From JALOAT01 sp050179875 (GTDB taxonomy: Bacteria; Pseudomonadota; Gammaproteobacteria; Thiohalomonadales; Thiohalomonadaceae): a DNA stretch of 22,838 nt. A model generated the notes under the pieces. That model had not been told where the DNA came from. It did no database searches and saw nothing but the letters and a program-made list of their open reading frames with translations. Each line of letters starts with the position of its first letter. Within the stretch, counting starts at the first letter, position 1. The position numbers and the translations under genes were made by a program. Below are positions 1 to 7,503 of the stretch, piece after piece. The stretch is taken from the NCBI GenBank assembly GCA_050179875.1, contig JBFXES010000029.1, forward strand, positions 1 to 22,838, read 5' to 3'.

Positions 1-113
1 GGCTCCTACAACGGCCTTCCTTTGTAGGAGCCGACATCGTCGGCGAATTCGCGGGTGGGGTAGACCGCCGCGGTGGTTAAAAAAAAGCATTCGCCCACGG
101 TGTGGGCTCCTAC
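1..113. repeat. REP-like palindromic repeat (GTAGGAGCC / GGCTCCTAC type)
   Basis: Bases 1-11 (GGCTCCTACAA) are the exact reverse complement of 22-32 (TTGTAGGAGCC). A further GGCTCCTAC lies at 105-113, so 24-113 is also bounded by inverted GTAGGAGCC arms. The arms resemble those at 15240-15302 and 21776-21840. This is the REP/BIME-style intergenic palindrome common in gammaproteobacteria (known class). It lies downstream of the mrfB stop, so it could act as a 3' end structure, but no clear T-tract follows on the minus strand. The left end may be cut by the window edge. Confidence 0.7.
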
Positions 114-122
114 GCGTGAACA

Positions 123-173
123 CAACGACCACAGGTGGAGAACCTTCATCTTCTCCCTGGCCTCCGTGGTTGT
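123..173. repeat. Inverted repeat of the CCACGGAG family
   Basis: The left half (ACAACGACCAC, then TGGAGAA) and right half (TTCTCC, then CCGTGGTTGT) form an imperfect palindrome just downstream of mrfB. The right half read in reverse gives ACAACCACGGAGG, similar to the CACGGGG repeat at 21732-21887 and the CGCGGAG repeat at 4521-4650. With the palindrome before it, this fills the gene-free stretch 1-187; nothing else is visible there. Confidence 0.5.
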
Positions 174-187
174 TCTTTCCCCCCGCG

Positions 188-1447
188 TCACCAACCGCCA
201 GACGCAGTGGAAAGGCACACACCCTCCGAACCCGCGAGGCGGCGCAACAATCGCGCGCGACGTCCCTGATGCGTTTCGCCCAGACGGTTGGCGTATTCCA
301 GTGCAGTGGCGTAGTCGCCCACGACGTGTTCGTGGTATTTGGCGAGCCGCTCGATGCTTTCCACACAACCCTCCGCGGCCAGCCGCGACCAGAGGGCGCA
401 GGCCTGTGGCCAGTCACCGCGACGCCGATGCAGCCAGGCCAGTTCCCGCAGGCCGTCGGGGGTGAGCATGGCCTCGTGTTCCGCCAGCAATCGGTATGCG
501 CGTTGTTCGTCGCCGGTGCGCAGGAAACTGCGCGCCACGGCGAGGATGTCGCTCTCCCAGGCACCGGGTTCCTGATGCACCGCATGCAGGATGGGCAGCA
601 GCGCCGCCAGCGATACCAAATCCCAGTGGTTGTGTTCGAGCACCGCAGGAATGCGCTCGGTCTCACCGCGCTGCACGAAGCCGAACCAGACCTCGGGCAC
701 CAGGGCGCCCGGCAGGTCGTGCTCGCGTTCGAAACGGATCAGCCGGCGCTCGGCGGTGGCGAGGCGGCAGTCGTCCCAGCGCGAGGCGAAGGCGCGGCGG
801 GTGGCGTGCAGGAGATCAAGGTGCGGTTTGTCCAGCGCCACGTCACGGCCGTTGAGCCGCGCGCGCGTGGCGAGCAGCGGCAGGTCGAAGGCCTTGCCGT
901 TGAAGCTCACCAAGGCCTCGGCCTCGTCGAACCAGGATTTCGCGGTCTCGAACAGGGCCGGCTCACCGGCGAAAGCGGTCAGCAGGAACTGGCGCACTAC
1001 CAGTTCCTGTTCTTCCACCCGCGCCAGTCCTAACAAGAAGGCCACCGTGCCGGTGCCGCCCGACAGGCCGGAGGTCTCGGTGTCGAGGAACAGCCAGCCA
1101 TGCGGTGCGGCCGTGGGGGCATCGGGCAGCTCAACCGCACCGCGCAGCGCCGCGAGCGACTGCTTGCCATGGCGACCATCGAGCGGCACGCGCCGCTCCA
1201 CCTGCACCAGCCCCGGCGCAACGGCGACACCACCGAGGCGTGCGGCCATGTCTTCCGCCGAGGGCACGGTGCGCGCGGCACGGAGCGGCGCCGCCGAGGG
1301 CGCGCGCAGTTCGCGCAGGCGATCGGCCAGGCGCTTCACCGGTGACGAGGCGGGCGCTGCGTTGGTGGCAGGCGCGCTCGCGGGCGGTGCCGGCTGCACA
1401 CCGCGCTGCGCTTGCAGCAGGCCGAGCCTAGTCTTGAGCCCGGCCAT
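188..1447 (-). CDS. mrfB: MrfB/YprB-like DEDD-type 3'-5' exonuclease
   Basis: A 419-residue protein with an RNase H-fold exonuclease domain and a TPR-like C-terminus. The metal-binding acidic residues of the YprB/MrfB family are visible: D122 and E124 in LFLDTETSGLSGG, D188 in SFNGKAFDLP, and D276 in EHNHWD. The N-terminal ~60 residues are Ala/Pro-rich and probably disordered. From about residue 295 to the end, paired helices (for example RTGDEQRAYRLLAEHE and RRGDWPQACALWSRLA) look like tetratricopeptide repeats. Its start overlaps the end of the upstream helicase gene by 20 bases, so the two are probably translationally coupled. In Bacillus subtilis the homologous pair MrfA-MrfB repairs mitomycin C adducts (known). 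The same role here is inferred from both the domain pair and the gene order. Confidence 0.85.
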   Translation of the reverse strand: MAGLKTRLGLLQAQRGVQPAPPASAPATNAAPASSPVKRLADRLRELRAPSAAPLRAARTVPSAEDMAARLGGVAVAPGLVQVERRVPLDGRHGKQSLAALRGAVELPDAPTAAPHGWLFLDTETSGLSGGTGTVAFLLGLARVEEQELVVRQFLLTAFAGEPALFETAKSWFDEAEALVSFNGKAFDLPLLATRARLNGRDVALDKPHLDLLHATRRAFASRWDDCRLATAERRLIRFEREHDLPGALVPEVWFGFVQRGETERIPAVLEHNHWDLVSLAALLPILHAVHQEPGAWESDILAVARSFLRTGDEQRAYRLLAEHEAMLTPDGLRELAWLHRRRGDWPQACALWSRLAAEGCVESIERLAKYHEHVVGDYATALEYANRLGETHQGRRARLLRRLAGSEGVCLSTASGGW

Positions 1448-3827
1448 GGAAGAGTTCCAGCACCCGCAGCGCCGCCGCCTTCGGCGAATAACCGCGCTCC
1501 TCGTCGGAGGCGAGTATTGGCCCCACGCAACTGGGGCAGCCGAAGCGGCAGTCGCACGCGCTCACCAGCGCCTGGGCGGCCTGCACCACCTCGTGGCGCT
1601 GCTCGTACAACGGCGTCGAAAGCCCCACACCACCGGGATAGTTGTCGTAAAGAAACACCGCCGGACGGAAACGCCCCTGGCTGTCGGCCGTGATCACCTT
1701 ACCGTCGTCACCGCGGATCTGGCCGCGCCCGCCCGCGTCCACGGTGGCGAACCAGCGCGCGTCGCCGTCGCCCACGGCGCGGCCCAGGTCGTGCGGTTCG
1801 GACATGGTGCGCAGCGCGGCCACGTGATGGAGCGCATAGGCGGCGCCGAGGAAACCGTCCAGGGCCTCCTGCCGACTGACGAATGCCCGTTCCAGCACAT
1901 CGGGACGGATCTGCCACCACACCGCCGTGGTGTGCATTTCCTGATCCGGCAGGTTGATGTTGCCGTAGCCCACGTTCTCGTGGGTGTAGTAGCGGATCTT
2001 CTTGTAGCCGGCGATGCGCCGCACCACGTGCACCTCGCCGCGCGCGCATTCGGCGCCGGGCGCACTGTCGCGGGCGAAGTCGTCGAGGATCTTGAGCTTG
2101 GTGTAATCGATGGCATCGGTGTAGTAGTCGGCGCGGGTGCGGCGCACGAAGGCCTTGCGGCCGTCCCAGTCCAGCTTTTCCACCTGGTAGGGATTGGCCT
2201 GCACCATGTAGATGGCGCCTTCGTAGATGGTCATGGGCGCGCTGGAAAAATCCACCTCGGCGATGATGTCCTGGCGCCCGTCGGTGATATCCACCACCAC
2301 GAAGTTCCCTTCCGCCACGGAGCGCAGGCTCACGCTGTTGGCGGGATAGCTGTCGGCCGTCCAGTGCCAGCGCTCGCCTTCGCGGTGGATGATGCCCTGC
2401 TCCGCCAGGTACTCCAGCAGTTCCGCCAGGTTTTCGCGGCCGAATTTCTCGCCTGCGTTGAAGGGCAGTTCGAAGGCGGCGCAGCGCACGTGATCGAGCA
2501 GGATCAGCAGCTGGTCCGGATCGATGCGTGCGTGCTCGGGGCTCGCGCCCAGGAAGAATTCGGGATTGCGCACGATGTACTGATCGAGCGGCGCACTGCT
2601 GGCCACCAGCACGCCCAGCGCCGTGCGGTTGCGCCGCCCGGCGCGGCCCAGGCGCTGCCAGGTGGCGGCGATGGTGCCGGGATAACCGTTGAGCACGCAC
2701 ACGTCCAGCGCACCGATGTCCACGCCCAGTTCCAGCGCCGAGGTGGCGATGACGCAATCGATGTCGCCCTTGCGCAGCTTCTGTTCCGTGGCGCGGCGCT
2801 CCGTGGGCAGATAGCCACCGCGATAGGCGAACACGCGCGCGGGCTTGCGCGGGTCGTGGTCGAACACGTCCTTCAGGTACTTGGTGAGCACCTCCACCAT
2901 GAGCCGGCTCTGGGCGAACAGAATGGTCTTGAGCCGGGACTTCACCGCCATGCGGGCGATGCGCGTGGTCTGGGAACGGGCCGAGGCGCGAATGCCCAGG
3001 TCCGGATTGATCACCGGCGGATTCCACAGCAGCAGGCGTTTCTCCCCGGCGGGCGCACCGCTTTCGGTGATCGCGGCGACGTCCTCTTCCAGCAGCGCGC
3101 CGGCCAGCTCCGCGGGATTGGCGATGGTGGCCGAGGCGAAGATGAACAGCGGATCGGAGCCGTAGAAGCGGCACACGCGCCGCAGACGGCGGATCACGTT
3201 GGCCACATGGGAGCCGAACACGCCGCGGTAGGTGTGCATCTCGTCGATGACCACGAAGCGCAGGTTCTCGAAAAACTGCGCCCACTTGGTGTGGTGAGGC
3301 AGGATGCCCTGGTGCAGCATGTCGGGGTTGGAAACCACGATGTCGCCGCGGGTGCGTACCGCCTTGCGCGCGTCACCCGGCGTGTCGCCGTCGAAGGTGA
3401 AGGCCTTCACGCCCAGATCGCCGGCCTCGTTCAGTTCCAGGATCTCCGCCACCTGATCCTGGGACAGGGCCTTGGTCGGAAACAGGTAAAGCGCCTTGGC
3501 CTGCGCCTGCATGGCCGCCTGCAACACCGGCAGGTTGTAACAGAGGGTCTTGCCCGAAGCCGTGGGCGTCACCACCACGAAGTGGCGGCCCGCGCGCGCC
3601 AGGCGCCAGGCCTCGGCCTGATGGCTGTAGAGCCGCTGGATACCGCGCGCGGCCAGGGCCTCTCGCAGGCGAGGATCCAGATCGACGGGAAGGTCGGCAT
3701 AACGTCCGTTACGGGGCGGCACCACCAGCTCGCCCGTGATGCGGCTGCGGTACTTGGACGACAGCCGCTCGGCCAGGCGGGCCACCGGATCGTCTGTGGT
3801 GCTGATTTTCTCGGCAGGCCGGCTCAT
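1428..3827 (-). CDS. mrfA: MrfA/YprA-like DEAD/DEAH-box DNA helicase with DUF1998 zinc module
   Basis: A 799-residue superfamily 2 helicase. Visible motifs are Walker A TASGKT (K93), motif II DEMH (195-198), motif III SAT (232-234) and motif VI QRLGRAGRRN. Four cysteines near the C-terminus (C758, C760, C764, C767 in CDCRFGCPSC) match the zinc-binding site of the MrfA/DUF1998 family. I chose the ATG at 3827 because GGAGA lies just upstream and the protein then begins MSRPAEKIS. A longer in-frame start at 3908 would run across the promoter and into the lexA start, so I reject it. The gene diverges from lexA and is followed by its exonuclease partner with a 20-base overlap. The promoter carries a LexA-type box, so SOS control is likely. 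The likely role is ATP-driven 3'-5' unwinding at crosslinked or alkylated DNA. Confidence 0.88.
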   Translation of the reverse strand: MSRPAEKISTTDDPVARLAERLSSKYRSRITGELVVPPRNGRYADLPVDLDPRLREALAARGIQRLYSHQAEAWRLARAGRHFVVVTPTASGKTLCYNLPVLQAAMQAQAKALYLFPTKALSQDQVAEILELNEAGDLGVKAFTFDGDTPGDARKAVRTRGDIVVSNPDMLHQGILPHHTKWAQFFENLRFVVIDEMHTYRGVFGSHVANVIRRLRRVCRFYGSDPLFIFASATIANPAELAGALLEEDVAAITESGAPAGEKRLLLWNPPVINPDLGIRASARSQTTRIARMAVKSRLKTILFAQSRLMVEVLTKYLKDVFDHDPRKPARVFAYRGGYLPTERRATEQKLRKGDIDCVIATSALELGVDIGALDVCVLNGYPGTIAATWQRLGRAGRRNRTALGVLVASSAPLDQYIVRNPEFFLGASPEHARIDPDQLLILLDHVRCAAFELPFNAGEKFGRENLAELLEYLAEQGIIHREGERWHWTADSYPANSVSLRSVAEGNFVVVDITDGRQDIIAEVDFSSAPMTIYEGAIYMVQANPYQVEKLDWDGRKAFVRRTRADYYTDAIDYTKLKILDDFARDSAPGAECARGEVHVVRRIAGYKKIRYYTHENVGYGNINLPDQEMHTTAVWWQIRPDVLERAFVSRQEALDGFLGAAYALHHVAALRTMSEPHDLGRAVGDGDARWFATVDAGGRGQIRGDDGKVITADSQGRFRPAVFLYDNYPGGVGLSTPLYEQRHEVVQAAQALVSACDCRFGCPSCVGPILASDEERGYSPKAAALRVLELFHGRAQD

Positions 3828-3853
3828 GGGGTTCTCCAGGCGTCTGGCCGCCG

Positions 3854-3882
3854 ATAATATAGAACCGATGGAGAACGGACAA
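3854..3882 (-). promoter_or_regulatory. sigma70-type promoter of mrfA-mrfB
   Basis: On the minus strand TTGTCC (3882-3877) is followed after exactly 17 bases by TATTAT (3859-3854). This is a good -35/-10 pair with optimal spacing. The predicted start is near 3847, giving a leader of about 20 bases that contains the GGAG ribosome site. The spacer is almost filled by the putative LexA box, which would block RNA polymerase when occupied. Confidence 0.68.
3862..3876. promoter_or_regulatory. Putative LexA operator, GTTC-N7-GTTC type
   Basis: The plus strand reads GAACCGATGGAGAAC, which on the minus strand is GTTCTCCATCGGTTC. This is a direct repeat GTTC-N7-GTTC, the operator described for alphaproteobacterial LexA, not the CTGT-N8-ACAG box of E. 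coli. It sits between the -35 and -10 of mrfA and directly downstream of AT-rich GATAATAT (3853-3860), a plausible -10 region for lexA. One repressor site could therefore control both divergent units, including autoregulation of lexA. No binding data are available here. Confidence 0.62.
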
Positions 3883-3895
3883 TCAGGACGCACCC

Positions 3896-4495
3896 ATGGA
3901 ACTGACACGGCGTCAGCAAGCCATTCTGGATTTCCTGCGCGAGCACGCGCGGCAGCAGGCCTATCCCCCCACCCTGGACGAGGTATGCGCGGCCCTGGGC
4001 CTGCGCTCCCGCGGCTCGTTGCACAAGCATGTCAGCGCCCTGGTGAACGCGGGCTATCTGGAACCGCTTCACGGCAAGCAGCGCGGCCTGCGCCTGACCG
4101 CGGCGGCCATGGGCGAAGAAAACACCCTCCCCCTGCTCGGCACCATCGCCGCGGGCCGCCCCATCGAAGCCGTCGCCCAGCCGGAACACATCGAAGTGCC
4201 GCCGCTACTGCGCAGCCGCGCCCCCTGTTACGTGCTGCGCGTGCGCGGTGATTCCATGGTGGACGAAGGCATCCTGGATGGCGATTACGTCATCATCGAG
4301 GCGCGCGAGCAGGCGCGTGACGGCGAGATCGTGGTGGCGCTGGTGGACGGGCAGGAGGCGACGCTCAAACGATTGCAGCGGCATTCCGGCGAGGTACTGC
4401 TGCACCCGGCGAACGCCGCCATGGAGCCCATGCGCTATGCGCCTGAACGGGTGAAGATCCAGGGCGTGCTGGTGGGGCAGATGCGGCGGTATTGA
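3896..4495 (+). CDS. lexA: LexA SOS repressor
   Basis: A 199-residue LexA. An N-terminal winged helix (about residues 1-65) is followed by the S24 self-cleavage domain. The scissile bond is A86-G87 in GTIAAGRPI. The catalytic pair is S120 (RVRGDSMVDEGI) and K158 (EATLKRL). The recognition-helix region (LRSRGSLHKHVSAL) lacks the SPNAAEEHL sequence of E. coli LexA and looks more like the SKSGIHRLI type of alphaproteobacteria, which fits the GTTC-N7-GTTC box found upstream. AGGA at 3885-3888 sets the start. RecA-filament-stimulated autocleavage would release lexA and the divergent mrfAB operon (inference). Confidence 0.95.
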   Translation: MELTRRQQAILDFLREHARQQAYPPTLDEVCAALGLRSRGSLHKHVSALVNAGYLEPLHGKQRGLRLTAAAMGEENTLPLLGTIAAGRPIEAVAQPEHIEVPPLLRSRAPCYVLRVRGDSMVDEGILDGDYVIIEAREQARDGEIVVALVDGQEATLKRLQRHSGEVLLHPANAAMEPMRYAPERVKIQGVLVGQMRRY

Positions 4496-4501
4496 CGATG
4501 G

Positions 4502-4650
4502 GTCAACGACGATGGGTCATCGCGGAGGACGCGGAGAAATGTTTCAAACCAGGGAGGCCACCAACAAAGTGGCGTCTCCGTGTCTCTGGGTCTCTGCGTT
4601 GAATCGTTGACTGTTAACCTCCGCGTCCTCCGCCCTCCGCGTCCTCCGCG
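4502..4650. repeat. Intergenic inverted repeat, CGCGGAGGACGCGGAG family
   Basis: Bases 4521-4536 (CGCGGAGGACGCGGAG) have a perfect 16-base reverse complement at 4635-4650. A 15-base second copy of the right arm lies at 4619-4633, in tandem. Outer bases also pair: GTCAACGA at 4502-4509 with TCGTTGAC at 4604-4611. The central part reads like a cassette of short GAGAC/GTCTC blocks (4570-4600). It lies between lexA and the convergent ubiT gene. Together with the hairpin at 4656 it accounts for the whole spacer; no gene is seen in it. Confidence 0.7.
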
Positions 4651-4655
4651 TTGTG

Positions 4656-4684
4656 CCAGGGGATTCGCTCCCTGGTCCATTTTT
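4656..4684 (+). terminator. Candidate terminator for lexA
   Basis: CCAGGG (4656-4661) pairs with CCCTGG (4670-4675) around an 8-base loop. TCCA and then five T follow (4680-4684). The stem is short and the T-run is four bases away, so this is a moderate candidate. It sits at the junction with the converging ubiT gene. Confidence 0.45.
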
Positions 4685-4688
4685 CAGC

Positions 4689-5216
4689 TCAAGGCTGGCG
4701 CTGCAGGGCGCCGGAGATGTTGCGCACACGGGAAACCGCTTCGGAAACAACGGCGCCGGCACGCTCGCCCAGTACGGCACGGATATGCGCATCCGTGTCG
4801 TATTCCATGGCATCCAGCAGATTCTTCACCTGTAAGCCGGTCGCCACGTCGCCCTTGAGCGCCAGGCGGCGATGGAAGAACAGGGTGTCCGGGTCCTCGC
4901 GGCGGGTCGCCAGCAGCCAGAAGTCGTGGATGTTGCCTTCGATAGTGACGTCGGCCCGGCTGCCAGCGGCCGCCTGCACCAGCCGGGTCCCTGCCACTTC
5001 GAAACGCAGCTCGGTGCCGGTGTCGCGGATATGGAGTGCGAAGCACTTGCCGTGCAGTTCGGCAAGCTGTTCGCGTATCCATTGGCCTTTCAGCAGATGG
5101 TTCGTGATGCGCGCCACCACGGCGCTGTGCACGCTGTCCGGCACCATGCGCATGCCCTGCACCAGGGCAGGCAGCAGGGTTGCAGAGACCTTCGCCAGGG
5201 AAACGGGAAACACCAT
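4689..5216 (-). CDS. ubiT: UbiT, SCP2-domain accessory factor for O2-independent ubiquinone biosynthesis
   Basis: A 175-residue protein with a sterol carrier protein 2 fold (about residues 40-145), close to the length of E. coli UbiT/YhbT. The domain carries the typical alternating strands (CFALHIRDTGTELRFEV, ADVTIEGNIHDFWLLATRR). UbiT is thought to bind the hydrophobic octaprenyl intermediates for the UbiU-UbiV hydroxylase in anaerobic ubiquinone synthesis (known for E. coli). GAGGTGA precedes the ATG. It is the last gene of the ubiUVT series, 52 bases after ubiV, and converges on lexA. The family assignment is strengthened by having both partners next door. Confidence 0.87.
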   Translation of the reverse strand: MVFPVSLAKVSATLLPALVQGMRMVPDSVHSAVVARITNHLLKGQWIREQLAELHGKCFALHIRDTGTELRFEVAGTRLVQAAAGSRADVTIEGNIHDFWLLATRREDPDTLFFHRRLALKGDVATGLQVKNLLDAMEYDTDAHIRAVLGERAGAVVSEAVSRVRNISGALQRQP

Positions 5217-5268
5217 GTCGTCACCTCATTGCCATAGCCGCGCATCCTTCATGATGCACGTTTGCGCT

Positions 5269-6153
5269 TCACGCGCGCCATTCCATACCGGCACCGCCCA
5301 GCCAGTAACCGTTGCACGGTGTGCCGGCGCCCAATCGGGCCGTCCGGGCCGCGGCCACCTCGGGTGATTCCGCGCCGTCGATGACGGCACGGGCGGCGGC
5401 GACGATCTCGGCCATGTGCTCGCTCTGCGGGGAAAGGCGCACCACGTCCACGCCGGCCGCCTTCATGGCCGGCAGTTCCGCGATCAGGTTAGCACTCTGG
5501 GCCGACTGGGTCTGGATGCCGTTGAACACCAGGAAGGGTTTGTCGTCCTGGGATTCCACCAGCATGCCGTCCGCGTAATCGCCGCACCGCCATTCGCAAT
5601 CGTCCTTGGGAAGATTGCAGGCGCGCGCGGTGAAACAGCGTGCGGAAAACGCCAGCGGCAGTCGTCCGAAGGCGAAGACCTCGGTCTCCATGCCTGCGGG
5701 GCGCTGCGCCTGGAAGTCCAGCAAGGTGTCGCGGGACAATTCCACCGGCATCACCCAGCGCCGGGCGCCCAGTTCCGCGAGCCATGCCAGCGATGTCGCG
5801 TTGTACACATTGAGATGCGGACCGGCCACGAAAGGGCGGCCGGCGCACTGGCGCACCGCGCCCATTTCATTGGCTTCCACCGGGTATTCACCATTGCCGG
5901 CGATGCGGCGCATGGTGATCAGTTCGGATTCCGCCTCCACCAGCGCCAGCGTGGACAGCACCACTTCCTTGCCTGCCGCGCGCAGCTCCGCGGCGATCTC
6001 CAGCCAGTCTTCCGGCCGCAACGCGCGCCGCTTGGAACAGACCACCTCGCCCAGGTAGACGATGTCCACGGGCCAGTGCGCCGCCTCGCGGTAAAAGGAT
6101 TGCACCCGTTCCCTGGGCCAGTAATAAAGAATGGGACCGAGCGATATCTTCAT
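5269..6153 (-). CDS. ubiV: UbiV, U32 peptidase-like [4Fe-4S] subunit of the anaerobic ubiquinone hydroxylase
   Basis: A 294-residue U32-family protein. Four cysteines match the known UbiV cluster ligands in order and spacing: C39 (GEVVCSKRR), C173, C186 and C190 (ARCF...DDCEWRC); the 13- and 4-residue spacings equal those of E. coli UbiV. I chose the ATG at 6153 (MKISLGPILYY) because GGAAG lies just upstream and C39 then falls at the family position. An in-frame GTG at 6174 would add seven residues. UbiV forms a heterodimer with UbiU that hydroxylates ubiquinone precursors without O2, with prephenate as oxygen donor (known). It lies 48 bases after ubiU, with which it is probably co-transcribed. 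Confidence 0.93.
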   Translation of the reverse strand: MKISLGPILYYWPRERVQSFYREAAHWPVDIVYLGEVVCSKRRALRPEDWLEIAAELRAAGKEVVLSTLALVEAESELITMRRIAGNGEYPVEANEMGAVRQCAGRPFVAGPHLNVYNATSLAWLAELGARRWVMPVELSRDTLLDFQAQRPAGMETEVFAFGRLPLAFSARCFTARACNLPKDDCEWRCGDYADGMLVESQDDKPFLVFNGIQTQSAQSANLIAELPAMKAAGVDVVRLSPQSEHMAEIVAAARAVIDGAESPEVAAARTARLGAGTPCNGYWLGGAGMEWRA

Positions 6154-6201
6154 GTCATTGCTTCCGGCGGCCACAACGGTTCAGCCCGTCATGCCGCTGA
6201 T

Positions 6202-7206
6202 TCACTGCCATTTGCGATCCAGCGCCCCGAGGGTATGGGTCGCGCCTTCCGCCACCTTGTCCAGTTGCGCCGTCCAGTCGCCACGCACGCTGAAGCGCTC
6301 CGGATCGGCCTGGCAGGCATCGAGCGCCGCGCGCAGGACACGGGTCACCTGGGCTACGTAGGCCGGGCTGCGCTGACGCCCTTCCACCTTGAGCGCCTTC
6401 ACGCCCATACGCACCAGTTGCGGAAGCACGTCAAGCACCGACAGGCTGGTGGGTTCCTCGATGGCGTAGTCGACGCGTCCCTGAACCCGATAGCGTCCCT
6501 TGCACACCACCGGATACCCCGCCGCTTCGCCGGCGCCGTAGGAGTCGATGAGCACGCCGTTCAGGCGCACGTTGCGCGACGTGCCCTTCTCCTCCCAGAC
6601 CACGGCATGGGCCGGCGAGCAGGCGCCGTAGGTGTTGGGGGATTCCCCGGTGACATAGGAGGAGAGATAGCAGCGGCCTTCCACCATGACGCACAGGCTG
6701 CCGAAGGCGAAGGTCTCGATTTCGAGGCGGGTGTTCTCGACCACGCGCTGCACCTGGGCCAGCGACAGCACGCGCGGCAGCACGGCGCGCTGGACGTTGA
6801 ACTGCTCCCGATAGAACTCCAACGCTTCGTAATTGGTGTTGGAACCCTGCACCGACAGGTGCAGGCGCAACTGCGGGTGCGTTTTGGACGCGTAATGCAT
6901 CAGGCCGGCGTCGGCCAGGATGAGGGCGTCGACGCCCAGGTCGGCGGCCCGGTCCACGGCCCGGGTCCATTCGGCAAAGCGCCTGGGCTGGGGGAAGGTG
7001 TTGAGCGCCAACAGGACCTTGGCGCCCTTGCTGCGCGCGTAGGCTATGCCCTGGCGGGCATTGGCCTCGTCGAAATTGAGTCCAGGAAAGTTGCGCGCGT
7101 TGGTGGCGTCGCGAAATCCCATGTAGACGGCGTCGGCGCCGTTATCCACCGCCGCCTTCAGGGCGGGCAGGCTGCCCGCCGGGCAGACCAGTTCTACGCG
7201 GCCCAT
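6202..7206 (-). CDS. ubiU: UbiU, U32 peptidase-like [4Fe-4S] subunit of the anaerobic ubiquinone hydroxylase
   Basis: A 334-residue U32-family protein starting MGRVELVCPAGSLPALKAAV. The four cluster cysteines of UbiU are present as C172, C179, C196 and C235. Their spacings of 7, 17 and 39 are the same as in E. coli UbiU. The U32 signature region lies around FGSLCVMVEGRCYLSSY. A GAGGTAA ribosome site precedes the ATG. It is first of ubiU-ubiV-ubiT and is preceded by an FNR-type promoter, so expression is probably anaerobic. The organism therefore likely needs ubiquinone without O2, for example for nitrate respiration. Confidence 0.94.
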   Translation of the reverse strand: MGRVELVCPAGSLPALKAAVDNGADAVYMGFRDATNARNFPGLNFDEANARQGIAYARSKGAKVLLALNTFPQPRRFAEWTRAVDRAADLGVDALILADAGLMHYASKTHPQLRLHLSVQGSNTNYEALEFYREQFNVQRAVLPRVLSLAQVQRVVENTRLEIETFAFGSLCVMVEGRCYLSSYVTGESPNTYGACSPAHAVVWEEKGTSRNVRLNGVLIDSYGAGEAAGYPVVCKGRYRVQGRVDYAIEEPTSLSVLDVLPQLVRMGVKALKVEGRQRSPAYVAQVTRVLRAALDACQADPERFSVRGDWTAQLDKVAEGATHTLGALDRKWQ

Positions 7207-7233
7207 GCTGTTACCTCAAGCGAATCTTGTCAT

Positions 7234-7249
7234 GGCCGGAATGCCGGCC
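7234..7249 (-). promoter_or_regulatory. Perfect hairpin in the predicted ubiU leader
   Basis: GGCCGG-AATG-CCGGCC forms a perfect 6-bp GC stem with a four-base loop. It occupies about +3 to +18 of the predicted ubiU transcript, away from the ribosome site. A 5' stem in this position can protect mRNA from decay, but that role is only a guess here. Confidence 0.45.
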
Positions 7250-7251
7250 AA

Positions 7252-7300
7252 GCGGCGGATCTTAACAGCAGTCTGCCGACACGCTCTTGCGCTCGATCAA
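7252..7300 (-). promoter_or_regulatory. FNR-dependent class II promoter of ubiUVT (predicted)
   Basis: The minus strand reads TTGATCGAGCGCAA at 7300-7287. This is a perfect FNR half-site TTGAT, four bases, then GCGCAA's CGCAA (3 of 5 matches to ATCAA). An extended -10, TGTTAAGAT, has its hexamer at 7264-7259. If transcription starts at 7252, the FNR box is centred exactly at -41.5 and the hexamer falls at -12 to -7, the class II geometry. E. coli ubiUV is itself under Fnr control (known), so the functional context agrees. The weak second half-site is the main doubt. Confidence 0.62.
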
Positions 7301-7503
7301 GGCGGCGGAGGTTTTTCGCGTCCGCTGCCATGCACAGGCACAGCCCTTGGGATTTCTGGAATGGTTCAAAAAAGAGTATCTAATTGGACGGCGGGTAATG
7401 CTCAACGGCCTGGCGCTGAGCAGGCATGTGACGACGTAAAGCCAACGGCCTGAAATCGCACCACTGCAGCAGACAAGCCTTGCGCCTTGCAGCCGCGGCA
7501 ATC

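Noticed and set aside
591..3857. A plus-strand open frame of about 1090 codons opposite mrfA and mrfB
   Set aside because: An antisense shadow of two well-supported genes. Its composition (runs of Arg, Ser, His, Gly) is not protein-like, and it crosses the mrfA-mrfB junction without any domain.
3828..3908. N-terminal extension of mrfA to an upstream in-frame start at 3908
   Set aside because: It would translate through the mrfA promoter, the LexA box and the first codons of lexA, and it lacks a ribosome site. The ATG at 3827 has a good one.
4619..4650. Two tandem CTCCGCGTCCTCCGC units as a CRISPR or satellite start
   Set aside because: Only two units, one base apart and with no spacers. They are arms of a palindromic intergenic repeat.
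7205..7453. A short plus-strand frame of 82 codons upstream of ubiU
   Set aside because: It overlaps the predicted ubiU promoter and leader, has no ribosome site I can see, and resembles no known family.
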